Below, piece after piece: positions 1 through 11,705 of a DNA stretch of 64,000 nt. Below the pieces are notes generated by a model. That model had not been told where the DNA came from. It was given only the letters and a program-made list of their open reading frames with translations, and made no database searches. Within the stretch, counting starts at the first letter, position 1. Each line of letters starts with the position of its first letter. The stretch is taken from positions 130,979,030 to 131,043,029 of the forward strand of contig CP136067.1 of NCBI GenBank assembly GCA_032622095.1, written 5' to 3'. The DNA comes from Siphonodentalium dalli (lineage: Eukaryota > Mollusca > Scaphopoda > Gadilida > Siphonodentaliidae). The translations under genes and the position numbers were made by a program.

Positions 1-355
1 TTGGTAGGTGATGTCAGTGTATCAGTAATTTGGTATTTCATTGAACTAATTAGACATTGGTGTGTGTTGTCAGTGTAACAGTAATTTGGTATTTCATTGT
101 ACTAATTGGACATTGATGGGTTATGTCAGTGTAACAGTAATTCGGTATGTATTAATTAGAAATTGATGGATGATGTCTGTGTAGCAGTATTTTGGTACTA
201 ATTGGACATTGGTGGGTGATGTCGGTGTAACAGTAATTTGGTATTTTATTGTACTAATTGGACATTGATAGGTGGTGTCAGTGTAACAGTAATTTGTTAT
301 TTTATTGTACTAATTGGACATTGATGGGTTATGTCAGTGCAACAGTAATTTGTGT
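1..355. repeat. Tandem repeat, ~56-bp unit
   Basis: About six imperfect copies of a 48-57 bp unit containing GTCAGTGTAACAGTAATTTGG followed by a TACTAATTGGACATTG-type segment. The array runs off the left edge of the window. Short open frames inside it are by-products of the repeat. Confidence 0.85.
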
Positions 356-880
356 GAGTAACAAAGGTTTCGATATATGTGAAATTTCGTTATTGTATGG
401 AGAATTATTATTAGTAAAGATAAGAATTAACTTTATCTATTTTACATGTATACCTGTTGATGATAGTTTCTATAGAGACATTTATAAAACAAACATTGTA
501 TTATGATGTTCATATTTACCCTCTGTGAGTGCGGTAACCTCCCAAATGTAACGATAATTTGTGTATGTATTCTCTTTATAACTTTCTAGTATTCTGTATG
601 CAATTAAAATGATAATATGTGGAATTCAAGATTATAAGTTGAATTTTTTCTGAAAAATTATTTAGTGGATGTGTCTTATCGTTCTCTGCTGGATTTATGT
701 AAAACATGCATTTGGGGCTAAGTTGAACACCATTCATATCTAGCGACATATTATCTCTGAAACAGTCCGAGGCCGGTACAAACAGTTATCACAAAAATGC
801 TTTGCCGGGATTGCGAATTACCAACCCCATTAACATTGTTTGCCACGATATTCGCGTCAACTGCAAAAACAGAAATAATT
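356..880. other. Intergenic, nothing recognised
   Basis: AT-rich sequence without coding signal, inverted repeat or tandem structure that I can support. Confidence 0.5.
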
Positions 881-1610
881 TGGCAACACTTTTGAACCAC
901 ACACTCAGATGCATGGGGGTGCCAACATGTATATTTAACTTTGATAATTATTAGCGATATAATGTTTTATTCCGACATTCTGGCGCCATCAACCCCTGGC
1001 TCCTGTGACGCCACATGTAAGCCCACACGATTAGGCTCCATGTATATATGATGATTACATAAGTTTGTTGAATTTCGGAGACACAATTTTGTTCGGGGAC
1101 TTTTGATGCCTCTCCCCCATTGCTGATTCGAATATGGTCACTTTGTTTTCTTTAAACCACATCATTAGATTCCTAATATAGTGGAGATGACTATATATAA
1201 ATTTGCTGGATATTGGCGACTAAACACATTATTAAAAAATTTAGTGCCCTTCTCCAGCTCTGATCGTACGGTATCAATTTGGAGTCTTTAAACTACGAAT
1301 AGATAAGTTTGGTGGAAATCGCGCTCAAAAATATTTTGTATTAATTTTGGTGACCCTCCCCATCCACAAAAATGACTAGAACGGCGCCACTTTTGGCATC
1401 TTTAAACCACGCCATGGAGATGATTATGTATAATTGTGGTGGAAATGCTGTTGGCCCTCTCCTATTACTCTCCCTGATAACAACAGCGGCACTTTAGAAA
1501 ATATCAACTACAGCCATTGTCTTCACTATCAGACCACTTTAGATCCATCAAGATGATACCCCATTAATTTCTATAGAACACAGTCAGACGGACAAACAGA
1601 CAGTACATTC
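881..1610. repeat. Degenerate ~150-bp repeat array (copy 1)
   Basis: Several diverged copies of a module: a GGCGCCACTTTTG-like segment, TTTAAACCACA, a 'CATGGAGATGATTATATATAA' type stretch, GTTTGGTGGAAATCGGCG, then CCCTCCCC. It ends near 1575 with TCTATAGAACACAGTCAGACGG followed by CAGACAG repeats. The same module order and the same terminal segment recur at 26095-28080, so this is a dispersed, internally repeated element, not a local satellite. No transposase is seen. Confidence 0.7.
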
Positions 1611-1794
1611 GAAAAGGAAAGGGGCGTGATACAATTTCTGAGAAGTCAGATTCCCACTTGGGAGGCACACGCACACACCCATAGGGGAGGCATACCCTAC
1701 GTGAAGATACAGTAAACTATACACAGCAGAGGTAAACATAGGTGGTATGGGTACTTGAAAAAATTTCATTTTGTGAACATTTAAAATGGAACTA

Positions 1795-2035
1795 TACTTT
1801 TTCGTGAAGATGTCTTTACATCCTCTTTGGTTGTGATAAGGAAATCAATATTAATGTTTGTGTACCACAGCCATTTCCAGATCGTTTTTCCTTGCTATAA
1901 TGTTGTGATAAAATATATCTCAAATTCATCTCAATTATATGCGAAATTTGTTAACCTCATCCACTAAATTCGTTTCGAACCTCGCTAAAGCTCGAACCGA
2001 ATTTAGTGCACTCGGTTAATAAATTTCGTATAGAT
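1795..2035. repeat. Dispersed fold-back sequence, paralogue of 62255-62485
   Basis: Homologous to 62255-62485 over about 230 bp (shared TTTTTCCTTGCTA, GTGATAAAAT and flanking words). It contains an imperfect palindrome in which CACTAAATTCG is mirrored by CGAATTTAGTG, with outer arms GTTAACC/GGTTAA and AAATTT. In both places it lies downstream of a lectin/PAN exon on the minus strand, so it may be intronic sequence shared by paralogous genes or an independent fold-back element. Confidence 0.6.
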
Positions 2036-2337
2036 AAGAGCCTCATTAGAGATCCTAAACATTTCCAAAAGGATAACCACTCATGACTAGGTATTTAGTA
2101 TAGAAATGGTTAATTATCTCGGTGACCCCCTCCCCACAATACATTTTACATTGTGATGATATGGCCTGACAACTAATAGGTTAATAAATGTAATTTTGAC
2201 ATACCAATCATCCCTCGAAAAATGGCAGTTTGGTGACCCACCTTTATATTTACTGTAAAGATATCCAAGTCATCGTAAAACGGTATAACATATATATACA
2301 TTGGGCAGTGCAATGCGATCAAGTTGAAAACACTTAC

Positions 2338-2634
2338 CGCTTTCTTCTTTATAACAACGCTCGAGACATGATCTTCCATACATCCAAGCACAGATGACGC
2401 GAAACATGTCGTGCCACCAGGACCGCCATTTTCCATATAGGTAGCTGCAACACACCATGGGTTACTGTGACACCATATGCTGCAGTGCCCTTCACTAGAC
2501 GAAATGATCGAGCTGGTCACATTCAGGGAAAGCTCCTTCTTTCCCGTGAACACAACAAATTTATCAACCTGGAGTCCGTACACACTGTAGAAACTCCCGC
2601 CCATCAACAACATTCTGATCAGTGAGTTGAACAT
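2338..2634 (-). CDS. First exon of a secreted PAN/Apple-domain protein
   Basis: This 99-codon exon begins at ATG 2634 with a hydrophobic leader (residues 1-20, MFNSLIRMLLMGGSFYSVYG) typical of a signal peptide. Residues 22-98 resemble a PAN/Apple module: a Cys-poor beta-rich start, then the hallmark CSIWCHSNPWCVAATY (Cys 51, 55, 61), then further Cys at 77 and 85. The frame ends at a consensus donor (GCG|GTAAGT, GT at 2337-2336). An open frame upstream to 2727 exists, but a TATA box at 2729-2736 places transcription start near 2700, so ATG 2634 is preferred. PAN modules bind protein or carbohydrate and are secreted or extracellular. The following exons were not found. The family call rests on Cys spacing only. 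Confidence 0.65.
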
Positions 2635-2728
2635 GATGAAAAGTTTTAGAGTTTTCTTCAGAATAAATTTATGTCCTATAACCAACGCTGATAATTGATC
2701 AGTGGTAAAACGATAGACGCGCTCCACT

Positions 2729-2736
2729 CTATATAA
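2729..2736 (-). promoter_or_regulatory. TATA box of the PAN gene
   Basis: The minus strand reads CTTATATAGAG about 95 bp upstream of ATG 2634, the right place for a TATA box with a start site near 2700. Sequence-only inference. Confidence 0.45.
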
Positions 2737-2739
2737 GTG

Positions 2740-3525
2740 ATATCATCGATTTTCCTTCGATATTTCAAAGCGTGAACCTCGAATCAGAATGGTAGGTTAT
2801 CTGGTTATGCACCACGTAATGATTTTAATTTTGCGGTATAATATAATGTTTGACTGACCACAAAGCCACGCCCTTTGATATGGCTCAAGTTAGTGGAGCT
2901 TAAGCTTTGCGCTGCGCTTGGACATTTTAGTTACTGTTATAAAACATCACTGACTAGTTTACAATACCTACCTTTCATCTTGCGATATAATTGCCCTTGA
3001 AACGATATGTATAGCCACTCGAACGAACGACGTGTAGTTTTTATTATAGATAAGTGTCTTACCACATAAATATGTATAATAAATTTAATCTCTGCTTGGC
3101 TGATAACGCGTAGCTTCGTGTATATGCATTGTATTAAAGAATATTCACATTTTCACGCGATAAAATCCGAGTAAAGGCACTGGCGTTCCATGATGAGAAG
3201 GTCAGCTATATTTGTGACTTTGCCTCCTTTCACCTAGTAGCAGGTAGCCGGGTCACTCTTATTTATTTTTAAATTATCATGTGTGCTCAACAGCTGTGTG
3301 AGAAATAAAGGGCTGATAAGAAGGATTGATCTATAAGGTAAATTGTATAGCTTAAATGTTGTGTCTACTTCATACAGTCTGGGTCACAGCACCCTATTCG
3401 GTCTCCGCATGTCAGACATCCTCGACTGTTTTCTGTAATACTTTTTTTAATTGTATAGAGAGACATGACTCCATCGACATCATTTGAAAGTCCCAGTGGA
3501 TTCTGTGGATTCTCTGCTTTTATTT
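2740..3525. other. Intergenic, nothing recognised
   Basis: No coding signal or repeat structure that I can support before the minisatellite begins. Confidence 0.45.
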
Positions 3526-3526
3526 T

Positions 3527-5730
3527 TGCAGGGTGACAGATTGAGGGTGGTATCCAAACCTTTATGTTGCAGGGTGACATATTGAGGGTGGTATCCAGGG
3601 TGACAGATTGAGGGTGGTATCCAAACCTTTATGTTGCAGGTGACATATTGAGGGTGGTATCCAGGGTGACAGATTGAGGGTGGTATCCAAACCTTTATGT
3701 TGCAGGGTGTCAGATTGAGGGTGGTATCCAGGGTGACAGATTGAGGGTGGTATCCAAACCTTTATGTTGCAGTGTGACAGATTGAGGGTGGTTTCCAGGG
3801 TGACAGATTGAGGGTGGTATCCAGGGTGACAGATTGAGGGTGGTATCCAAACCGTTATGTTGCAGGGTGACAGATTGAGGGTGGTATCCAGGGTGACAGA
3901 TTGAGGGTGGTATCCAAACCTTTATGTTACAGCGTGACAAATTAAGGGTGGTATCCAAACCTTTATGTTGCAGGGTGACATATTGAGGGTGGTATCCAGG
4001 GTGACAGATTGAGGATGGTATCCAAACCTTTATGTTGCAGGGTGATAGAATGCGGGTGGTATCCAAACCTTTATGTCGCAGGGTGACATATTGATGGTGG
4101 TATCCAGGGTGACAGATTGAGGATGGTATCCAAACCTTTATGTTGCAAGGTGATAGAATGAGGGTGGTATCCAGGGTGACAGATTGAGGGTGGTATCCAA
4201 ACCTTTATGTTGCAGTGTGACAGATTGAGGGTGGTTTCCAGGGTGACAGATTGAGGGTGGTATCCAGGGTGACAGATTGAGGGTGGTATCCATGGTGGCA
4301 GATTGAGGGTGGTATCCATGGTGACAGATTGAGGGTGGTATCCAGGGTGACAGATTGAGGGTGGTATCCAGGATGACAGATTGAGGGTGGTATCCAGGAT
4401 GACAGATTGAGGATGGTATCCAAACCTTTATGTTGCAGGGTGACAGATTGAGGGTGGTATCCAGGGTGACATATTGAGGGTGGTATCCAAACCTTTATGT
4501 TGCAGGATGACAGATTTAGGGTGGTATCCAGGATGACAGATTGAGGGTGGTATCCAGGGTGACAGATTGAGGGTGGTATCCAAACCTTTATGTTGCAGTG
4601 TGACAGATTGAGGGTGGTGCCAGGGTAACAGATTGAGGGTGGTATCCAAATATTTATGTTGCTGGGTGACAGATTAAGGGTGGTATCCATGTTGACAGAT
4701 TGAGGGTGGTATCGAAACCTTTATGTTGCAGTGTGACATATTGAGGGTGGTATCCAGGGTGACAGATTGAGGGTGGTATCCAAACCTGTATGTTGCAGGG
4801 TGACATATTTAGGGTGGTATCCAGGGTGACAGATTGAGGGTGGTATCCAAACCTTTATGTTGCAGGGTGACAGATTGAGGGTGGTATCCAGGGTGACAGA
4901 TTAAGGGCGGTATCGAATGTGACAGATTGTGTGTGGTATCCAAACCTTTATGTTGAAGGGTGACAGCTTGGGGTGGTATTCAGGTTGACATATTGAGGTT
5001 GTATCCAAACCTTTATGTTGCAGGGTGATAGAATGAGGGTGGTTTCCAGGGTGTCAGATTGAGGGTGGTATCCAAACCTTTATGTTGCAGGGTAACAGAT
5101 TGAGGGTGGTATCCAGGGTGACAGATTGAGGGTGGTTTCCAAACCTGTATGTTGCAGGGTGACAGATTGGGGTGGAATCCAGGGTGACAGATTGAGGGTG
5201 GTGTCCAAACCTTTATGTTGCAGTGTGACAGATTGAGGGTGGTTTCCAGGGTGACAGATTGATGGTGGTATCCAGGGTGGCAGATTGAGGGTGGTATCCA
5301 ACATTTATGTTGCAGGATGACAGATTAAGGGTGGTATCCAGGTGCCAGATTGAGGGTGGTATCCAAACATTTATGTTGCAGGGTGACAGATTGAGGGTGG
5401 TATCCAGTGTGAAAGATTGAGGGCGGTATCCAAACATTTATGTTGCAGGAGACAGATTGAGGGTGGTATCCAGGGTGACAGATTGAGGGTGGTATCCATG
5501 GTGGCAGATTGAGGGTGGTATCCATGGTGACAGATTGAGGGTGGTATCCAAGGTGACAGATTGAGGGTGGTATCCAGGGTGACAGATTGAGGGTGGTATC
5601 CATGGTGACAGATTGAGGGTGGTATCCATGGTGACAGATTGAGTGTGGTATCCAGGGTGACAGATCGAGGGTGGTATCCAAACCTTTGTGTTACAGGGTG
5701 ACAGGTTGTGGGTGGTTTCCAAACTGTCTA
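3527..5730. repeat. Large minisatellite with two interleaved unit types
   Basis: About 2.2 kb built from GGTGACAGATTGAGGGTGG followed by TATCCA. Units come in a short form (~24-25 bp, ending TATCCAGG) and a long form (~42 bp, with AAACCTTTATGTTGCAG inserted), mixed irregularly. Minus-strand open frames here repeat WIPPSICHPGYHPQSVTL-like peptides only because the unit lacks stops. Confidence 0.95.
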
Positions 5731-6140
5731 TCTTCTACTTCATATGCGTCTCATATAGATATAGAGTATGTTGATTAATGAATCTTGATATATGTTATGC
5801 GACTTTGAGTCAATGGTATGAATGTTATACCAGAAAATACAAATAGTATCTATTAATTTGTATAGAGAAATGTGTGCTAAATGTCACAGTGGTTTAACAG
5901 TACAGCGAAAATTAAACTTTAAAATGTGTACACCAAATTCGGAATACAAACATATTTTTAATAATATTTTGATAGTTAAATATATCGTCTCCCGACAATC
6001 CAATTTCATCCGAATCGGGACATGGCGATGGTAAGGGTGACATGTGGGTGATGGATGGCTTGGTGGGTATCCCAGTTAAAGATGGAAACAAGTCAGTGGT
6101 CATACGTCGTGATGCTTGAGTTTAAGCGGATAGGTCTCGT
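5731..6140. other. Spacer between minisatellites
   Basis: About 400 bp of AT-rich sequence with no supported feature. Confidence 0.5.
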
Positions 6141-6142
6141 CC

Positions 6143-7160
6143 GAACCACAACAGCAGGTATACATACAAACCACAACATTCGGTATACATACAAACCACA
6201 ACATTAGGTATACATACAAACCACAACATTCGGTATACATACACCACAACATTAGGTATACATACAAACCACAACATTCGGTATACATACACCACAACAT
6301 TAGGTATACATACAAACCACAACATTAGGTATACATACAAACCACAACATTAGGTATACATACAAACCACAACATTCGGTATACATACACCACAACATTA
6401 TGTATACATACAAACCACAACATTAGGTATACATACAAACCACAACATTCGGTATACATACACCACAACATTAGGTATACATACAAACCACAACATTAGG
6501 TATACATAAAAACCACAACATTAGGTATACATACAAACCACAGCATTAGGTATACATACAAACCACAACATTAGGTATACATACAAACCACAACATTAGG
6601 TATACATACACACCACAACATTAGGTATACATGCACCACAACATTAGGTATACATACACACCACAACATTATGTATACATACACACCACAACATTAGGTA
6701 TACATACAAACCACAACATTATGTATACATACAAACCACAACATTATGTATACATACAAACCACAACATTAGGTATACATACAAACCACAACATTAGGTA
6801 TACATACACCACAACATTAGGTATACATACAAACCACAACATTAGGTATACATACACACCACAACATTAGGTATACATACACCACAACATTAGGTATACA
6901 TACAAACCACAACATTAAGTATACATACACACCACAACATTAGGTATACATACAAACCACAACATTAGGTATGCATACAAACCACAACATTAGGTATACA
7001 TACAAACCACAACATTAGGTATGCATACAAACCACAACATTAGGTATACATACAAACCACAACATTAGGTATGCATACAAACCACAACATTAGGTATACA
7101 TACAAACCACAACATTAGGTATGCATACAAACCACAACATTAAATATACATACACACGTA
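6143..7160. repeat. Minisatellite, ~24-bp unit
   Basis: More than 40 copies of ACCACAACATTAGGTATACA plus TACA or TACAAA. Variants (CGG for AGG, ATG for AGG, loss of AA) alternate in blocks. Toward the end (6960-7130) GGTATGC and GGTATAC units alternate regularly, giving a second-order ~48-bp repeat. Confidence 0.95.
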
Positions 7161-7194
7161 ATTTGGTAAGAGGTATCTCAACTCATATATATGT

Positions 7195-7465
7195 ACGCGG
7201 AATATATTCGGAAGAAATTCGTCGATATTGCACTGGAAATAAATGTTTTGTTTGTTATATTTTTAATATATTCGGAAGAAATTCGCCAATATAACACTGA
7301 TATATGATATACATGTTTTGTTTGTTAAGTTTTTAATATATTCGGATGACATTCGTTGACATTGTACTGAAATAAATTTTTGTTTGTTATATTTTAATAT
7401 AATCGGATGAATATCGTCGATATAGCACTGGAAATATATGTTTTGTTTGTTATATATTTCGATCA
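7195..7465. repeat. Tandem repeat, ~65-bp unit, four copies
   Basis: Four diverged units, each with an ATATTCGGAAGAAATTCGTC-like segment, a GCACTGGAAATA-like segment and GTTTTGTTTGTTATATTTT. Confidence 0.85.
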
Positions 7466-7836
7466 ATTTGAGATCATTTCGATTATGCTAGTTCATTTTT
7501 TTAATCAACGGTCGCACACAAATTGCACATGTTCCGGTAGACCATGAACAGAAAATCTACAGCTATCCTCTCTCTATAACGTGTTTGGTACAACATCATT
7601 TTGATTATTAAAACAGTGCGTGAAGTTTTCCGGAATTGAAATTAATGCACAGAAATTTAATGTCGCAATATTTGTTTGGGACCCAAATGTCATGTTCGAA
7701 GTTTGGAGAAACACTTCCAAGATTGAATACGTCATTCGCTTGAGGGGAATACCCATAATGATAATAGCAGGGCAAGGCAGATGTATTTGGTCTGTTCCAT
7801 CCAGGCATGCCTTTAAATGGTAAAGGGTATTGCTGT
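7466..7836. other. No supported feature
   Basis: Overlapping short frames occur on both strands at 7574-7823, but none has a recognisable motif or splice support. Confidence 0.4.
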
Positions 7837-8010
7837 CAAATTAGTCACATTCATTAAAACCGCCATAAACAGAAAGAATATTATATTATAGACAAATTTT
7901 ATTTTTTATTATATGCTATAAAATATCGGGACATTACCGAAAAGCAGATCATTGTATGTATCTCTTAGAAGCCACAGTGAAATAAGATGTCGTTATTTCA
8001 CTGTAGCTTA
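7837..8010. mobile_element. Relic of a TTAA-type MITE, with hairpin
   Basis: The segment AAACCGCCATAAACAGAAAG and its neighbours match the left interior of the complete MITEs at 37641, 39379 and 63013. The outer terminus and TTAA are lost or diverged here. An 11-bp perfect stem (CAGTGAAATAA with a 7-nt loop, 7975-8003) follows. Confidence 0.55.
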
Positions 8011-8189
8011 TCTGCGATTACCCGAGCTCGAATCAATACGCACAGTGCATACCGGAATTTCATGTTTGTAAACCCTAACGCGAGCTATTTAATTAAGTAG
8101 AGTTACTACCCATCAATCGTAACTCGTAATAATTCGTCTGCTTATTTTGAACAAATTATTAACTAGACTTTATACAATATAAGTAAACA

Positions 8190-9327
8190 ATAATGCTACA
8201 TCATGTATCAGTAATAATTCTACTAGTACTATTTCAAGTCTCACAACCTCAGCCAATGCCACCCAGAACACTCACAGTGACTGTACAAGTAACTAACAAC
8301 GCTACATCATGTATCAGTTATAATAGTACTATTCCATGTGTCACAACCTCAGCCAATGCCACTCAGAAAAGTCACAGTGCCTGTACAAGTAAACAAAAAT
8401 GCTACATCATGTATCAGTAATAATTCTACTAGTACTAGTTCAAGTGTCATAACCTCAGCCAATGTCACCCAGAACAGTAGCATTGCCTGTACAAGTAACC
8501 AACAATGCTACATCATGTATCAGTAATAATTATAATAGTACTATTTCAAGGGTCAGAACCTCAGCCAATGCCACCAGAACAGTCACTGTGTCTCTACAGG
8601 TAACTAACTATGCTACATCATGTATCAGTAATAATTATACTAGTACTAGTTCAAGTGCCGTAACTACGGTCAATGCCACTCAGAACAGTCACAGTGCCTG
8701 TACAAGTAAACAATAATGCTACATCATGTATCAGTAATAATTCTACTAGTACTATTTCAAGTGTCACAACCTCAGCCAATTCCACTCAGAACAGTCACAT
8801 TGCCTGTACAAGTAACCAACAATGCTACATCATGTATCAGTAATAATTCTACTAGTACTAGTTCAAGTGTCACAACCTCAGACAATGTCACACAGAACAG
8901 TCACATTGCCTGTACAAGTAACCAACAATGCTACATCATGTATCAGTAATAATTCTGATAGTACTAGATCAAGTGTCGTAACTACGGTCAATGCCACTCA
9001 GAACAATCACAGTGCCTGTACAAGTAACTAACAATGCTACAGCATGTATCAGTAATAATTATACTAGTACTAGTTCAAGTGCCACAACCTCAGCTAATGC
9101 CACTCAGAACAGTCACAGTACCTGTACAAGTAACCAACAATGCTACATCATGTATCAGTAATAATTATACTAGTACTAGATCAAGTGTCGTAACTACGGT
9201 CAATGCCACTCAGGACAGTCACAGTGACTGTACAAGTAACTAACAATGCTACATCATGTATCAGTAATAATTATGCTAGTACTAGTTCAAGTGCCACAAC
9301 CTCAGCCAATGTAACTCAGAACCATAC
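8190..9327. repeat. 106-bp tandem array, 11 copies, with open frames
   Basis: Eleven units start with the phrase GCTACATCATGTATCAGTAA. Start-to-start spacings are 105, 100, 106, 105, 106, 106, 106, 106, 106 and 106. Because 106 is not a multiple of three the frame rotates with each unit, and short Ser/Thr/Asn-rich frames (ATSCISNNSTSTSSS type) appear in all phases. The last unit runs directly into the Crypton-like fragment at 9335. I do not regard the array as a proven gene. Confidence 0.9.
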
Positions 9328-9334
9328 ATCAAGG

Positions 9335-9600
9335 ATCAAACACATGTGTGAGTCTGAGATTAATAATTTCAATGGTCAACAAAAGAATACTAAAACTGCA
9401 GAAGACCCAATACGATATGAAGTTATTTATGACATTTCTGCTGGGGAAAGATGAGCAGCGGCTACCGGAATTTATACCACCAGATCAACTTTGTGACTAT
9501 GTATCGAACTTTTTGCTAGCATTTCGCAACAAAGATGGCTCAGAATATGAGCCATCCACACTCCTGGGCCTGTACTATAGATTTCCAATAGCCGTGTTTG
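9335..9600 (+). pseudogene. Crypton/ZMYM-type recombinase N-terminal fragment, frameshifted
   Basis: The translation includes PPDQLCDYVSNFLLAFRNKD then GSEYEPSTLLGLYYRF, the pattern of the N-terminal helical (SAM-like, DUF3504-associated) part of Crypton-type tyrosine recombinases and their domesticated relatives (ZMYM, KCTD1, QRICH). The preceding Asn-Thr-Lys segment (NGQQKNTKTA) is in a different frame from YDMKLFMTFLL, so a frameshift lies near 9400. Similarity fades after about 9600 and no catalytic Arg...His-x-x-Arg...Tyr region follows. It is therefore a truncated, frameshifted fragment. The family assignment is from memory of the motif. Confidence 0.6.
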
Positions 9601-9934
9601 AACACGTGGACAACGTGTCGAATACTATGGATACGGTAATTTACAAGTGTGTGCGATTTCCCGTCATTTACAAAAGCAGACAAAATCCAGTACTATGGAT
9701 CTCCGTGTGCTGCGCGTGGAGGCGAACGCTTGTTAATGGATAAAGGGAACTTACTCTAATATTATACATTAATGGATATAGTAATGCCTATATATATATT
9801 TGAGTCAGTTGGCGAGTGGTTTAGTTGATGTATAAAGTCAATGTTATGATAGGCAATCTCTCAAAGACTAGTATCCCAAAGAAAATAATATTTATGTTCA
9901 AGGGGGGGGAATTGATGTAGTTAACAAATTCAGC

Positions 9935-10901
9935 TATCTTGATATCCTATTTTGTAAATCAGATTCCTTCTCAATGGCGCATAAAGATCTTGGAGACAAA
10001 GCAACCAGATCTATGTACACCAGTATTGGGAAATCAAGGAAGCACTGCCTGTCGATAAAAAACCAACTGGATTTGCTTGACTTGCATGTTATGCCAATAC
10101 TGCTGTATGGGTGTGAAACCTGGGGATTTGGGAACAATGATGTTCTCGAGAAGGTTCATCGTAAATTCATTAAGCACATTCTCAACCTCAGACCATCAAC
10201 CCCTAATTTGATGTTATATGGCGAATGCGGAAGACTGCCTATTGACATACATGTGAACACACGAATGATTTTGGTGTAAGGTTATGAATAGCCATGAAGA
10301 CAGGTACCATAGAATACTCCTGAAACTATCACATACCATGTTTGACATTAATACAAATAATTTTCCTTGGTTGCATACCATCTATAACATATTAGAAAAT
10401 TGGAATCAATTGCATGCTTGGCATTGATCAATTTGTATCATATATCAAGTGTAGCCTAATTACACAGTTCAGGGATTCATGGGAAACTGATATAAACAAC
10501 TCCACTCGCGGTCGAATTTATAGGATATTTAATCACGATTTATCCTTCGAGAGATATCTGGAAACTCTGAACATGGCAAACCGAATAACCTTATGTCAAT
10601 TTAGAACTGGTAATCACCATCTACCTATCGAACCGGACGGTGGAAAACACCAGGCAACACAAGTCGTTTATGTCCGCTTTGCGATTCCGGAGAAATTGGA
10701 GATGAATTCCACTACCTACTTGTCTGTGACAAACTATTAAATGACTGACAGCGACTGCTATCAAAATTTATTTATAAAAGGCCCAACTCCATTACTATGA
10801 GTGAGCTATTAAATCAGAAAAATTCCACGGACATACGTCGATTGTGTGATTTCATCAAACTTGTCAACCGAGAACTAATAAGGGCAGCTAAGCCTAAATA
10901 A
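9935..10901 (+). pseudogene. 3' part of a non-LTR retrotransposon reverse transcriptase, frameshifted
   Basis: Three successive frames carry the C-terminal end of a non-LTR polymerase. The first (9974-10279) has the thumb-like region (MAHKDLGDKATRSMYTSIGK, then LDLLDLHVMPILLYGCETWG). The second (10414-10740) has LITQFRDSWETDINNSTRG. The third (about 10770-10901) is YKRPNSITMSELLNQKNS ending in a TAA stop. The catalytic YADD core lies upstream and is missing, so the copy is 5'-truncated and dead. It is not the same family as the intact element at 53133-56267: the shared region differs clearly. Confidence 0.75.
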
Positions 10902-11600
10902 TTACATGTACATACACATGTGGTATAAATAAATTGACCATGACCATGTCGGAAATAATTGTCGAGTACCAACTGAAAGATACCGACAAAGCGCATAATT
11001 ATGTCATTGCATGAAAGCCTGGTATACATGAACTCAGCTACGATTCAAATGTACACCATTGTAATGACCAACATAGTGAGTCAACTCAAATCAATACTGT
11101 TTCACTAGTTCACGACTTTACATTTGCTTATGACTGATATCAGTATTTTTGCTACTATATACACAACCTCTTTTGTTATGTCAAATTGTTATATTATATT
11201 ATATATTTCGTGATAGCATCATGTACACAGCACACGTATATTGCGACAGTGGTATTATTCACTTGATTCAACGGCCATGTGAGTCGTGGTGTTTTCTGAT
11301 TACCAAATCTGGAATCAAAATTTTACAAATAAACCTGTTGAGTATGAGTATAACCCAAATTACATAGCTCGTATTGATCAAACTTACAGTATAACAAAGA
11401 TCGTAGCGGATATATGTAAGATTAATGTCAAATATTATTTTTCTACCATGTTTTCCATAAAACGTACACGACGAATTTTAGAAACTCTTCCGATTCCGTG
11501 CTTCTGTTCGATTGTTTCCACCGAACAGGCAATACTAAATACCGTAACGTGACACCGGATCGATTGATCAGCTGATTCGGATCTGTGTAAATAATAGCTA
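10902..11600. other. 3' flank of the RT fragment, otherwise empty
   Basis: The first ~50 bp probably belong to the 3' UTR of the retrotransposon fragment. No further gene or repeat supported. Confidence 0.4.
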
Positions 11601-11705
11601 TTACATATAACAAATGTTCTTCTATTGTAAATGTTGTATATATTATGTCTGAATACTCATGAAAATGTAATATGAGTTTAAGAGAATAAACTAATTGAAT
11701 TGAGT
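11601..11705 (+). mobile_element. Possible 3' tail of a second truncated non-LTR element
   Basis: AT-rich segment with GAATAAACTAATTGAATTGAG, a short pentamer-repeat tail of the kind that ends CR1-like retrotransposons. No coding part is visible, so the call is weak. Confidence 0.3.

Noticed and set aside
3365-5722. Series of minus-strand frames encoding WIPPSICHPGYHPQSVTL repeats
   Set aside because: They are translations of the minisatellite. The frame changes with each indel, there are no splice or promoter signals, and composition follows the repeat.
6100-6870. Frames encoding Tyr/Val/Leu-rich or His-Asn-Ile repeats on both strands
   Set aside because: Both strands are open because the 24-bp unit is a multiple of three without stops. 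No gene evidence.
6143-7160. CRISPR-like regular array
   Set aside because: Repeats are contiguous with no unique spacers, and the context is eukaryotic. The same holds for 51003-51685.
9934-10137. 67-codon minus-strand frame
   Set aside because: Antisense of the reverse-transcriptase fragment, whose plus-strand translation matches known polymerase motifs.
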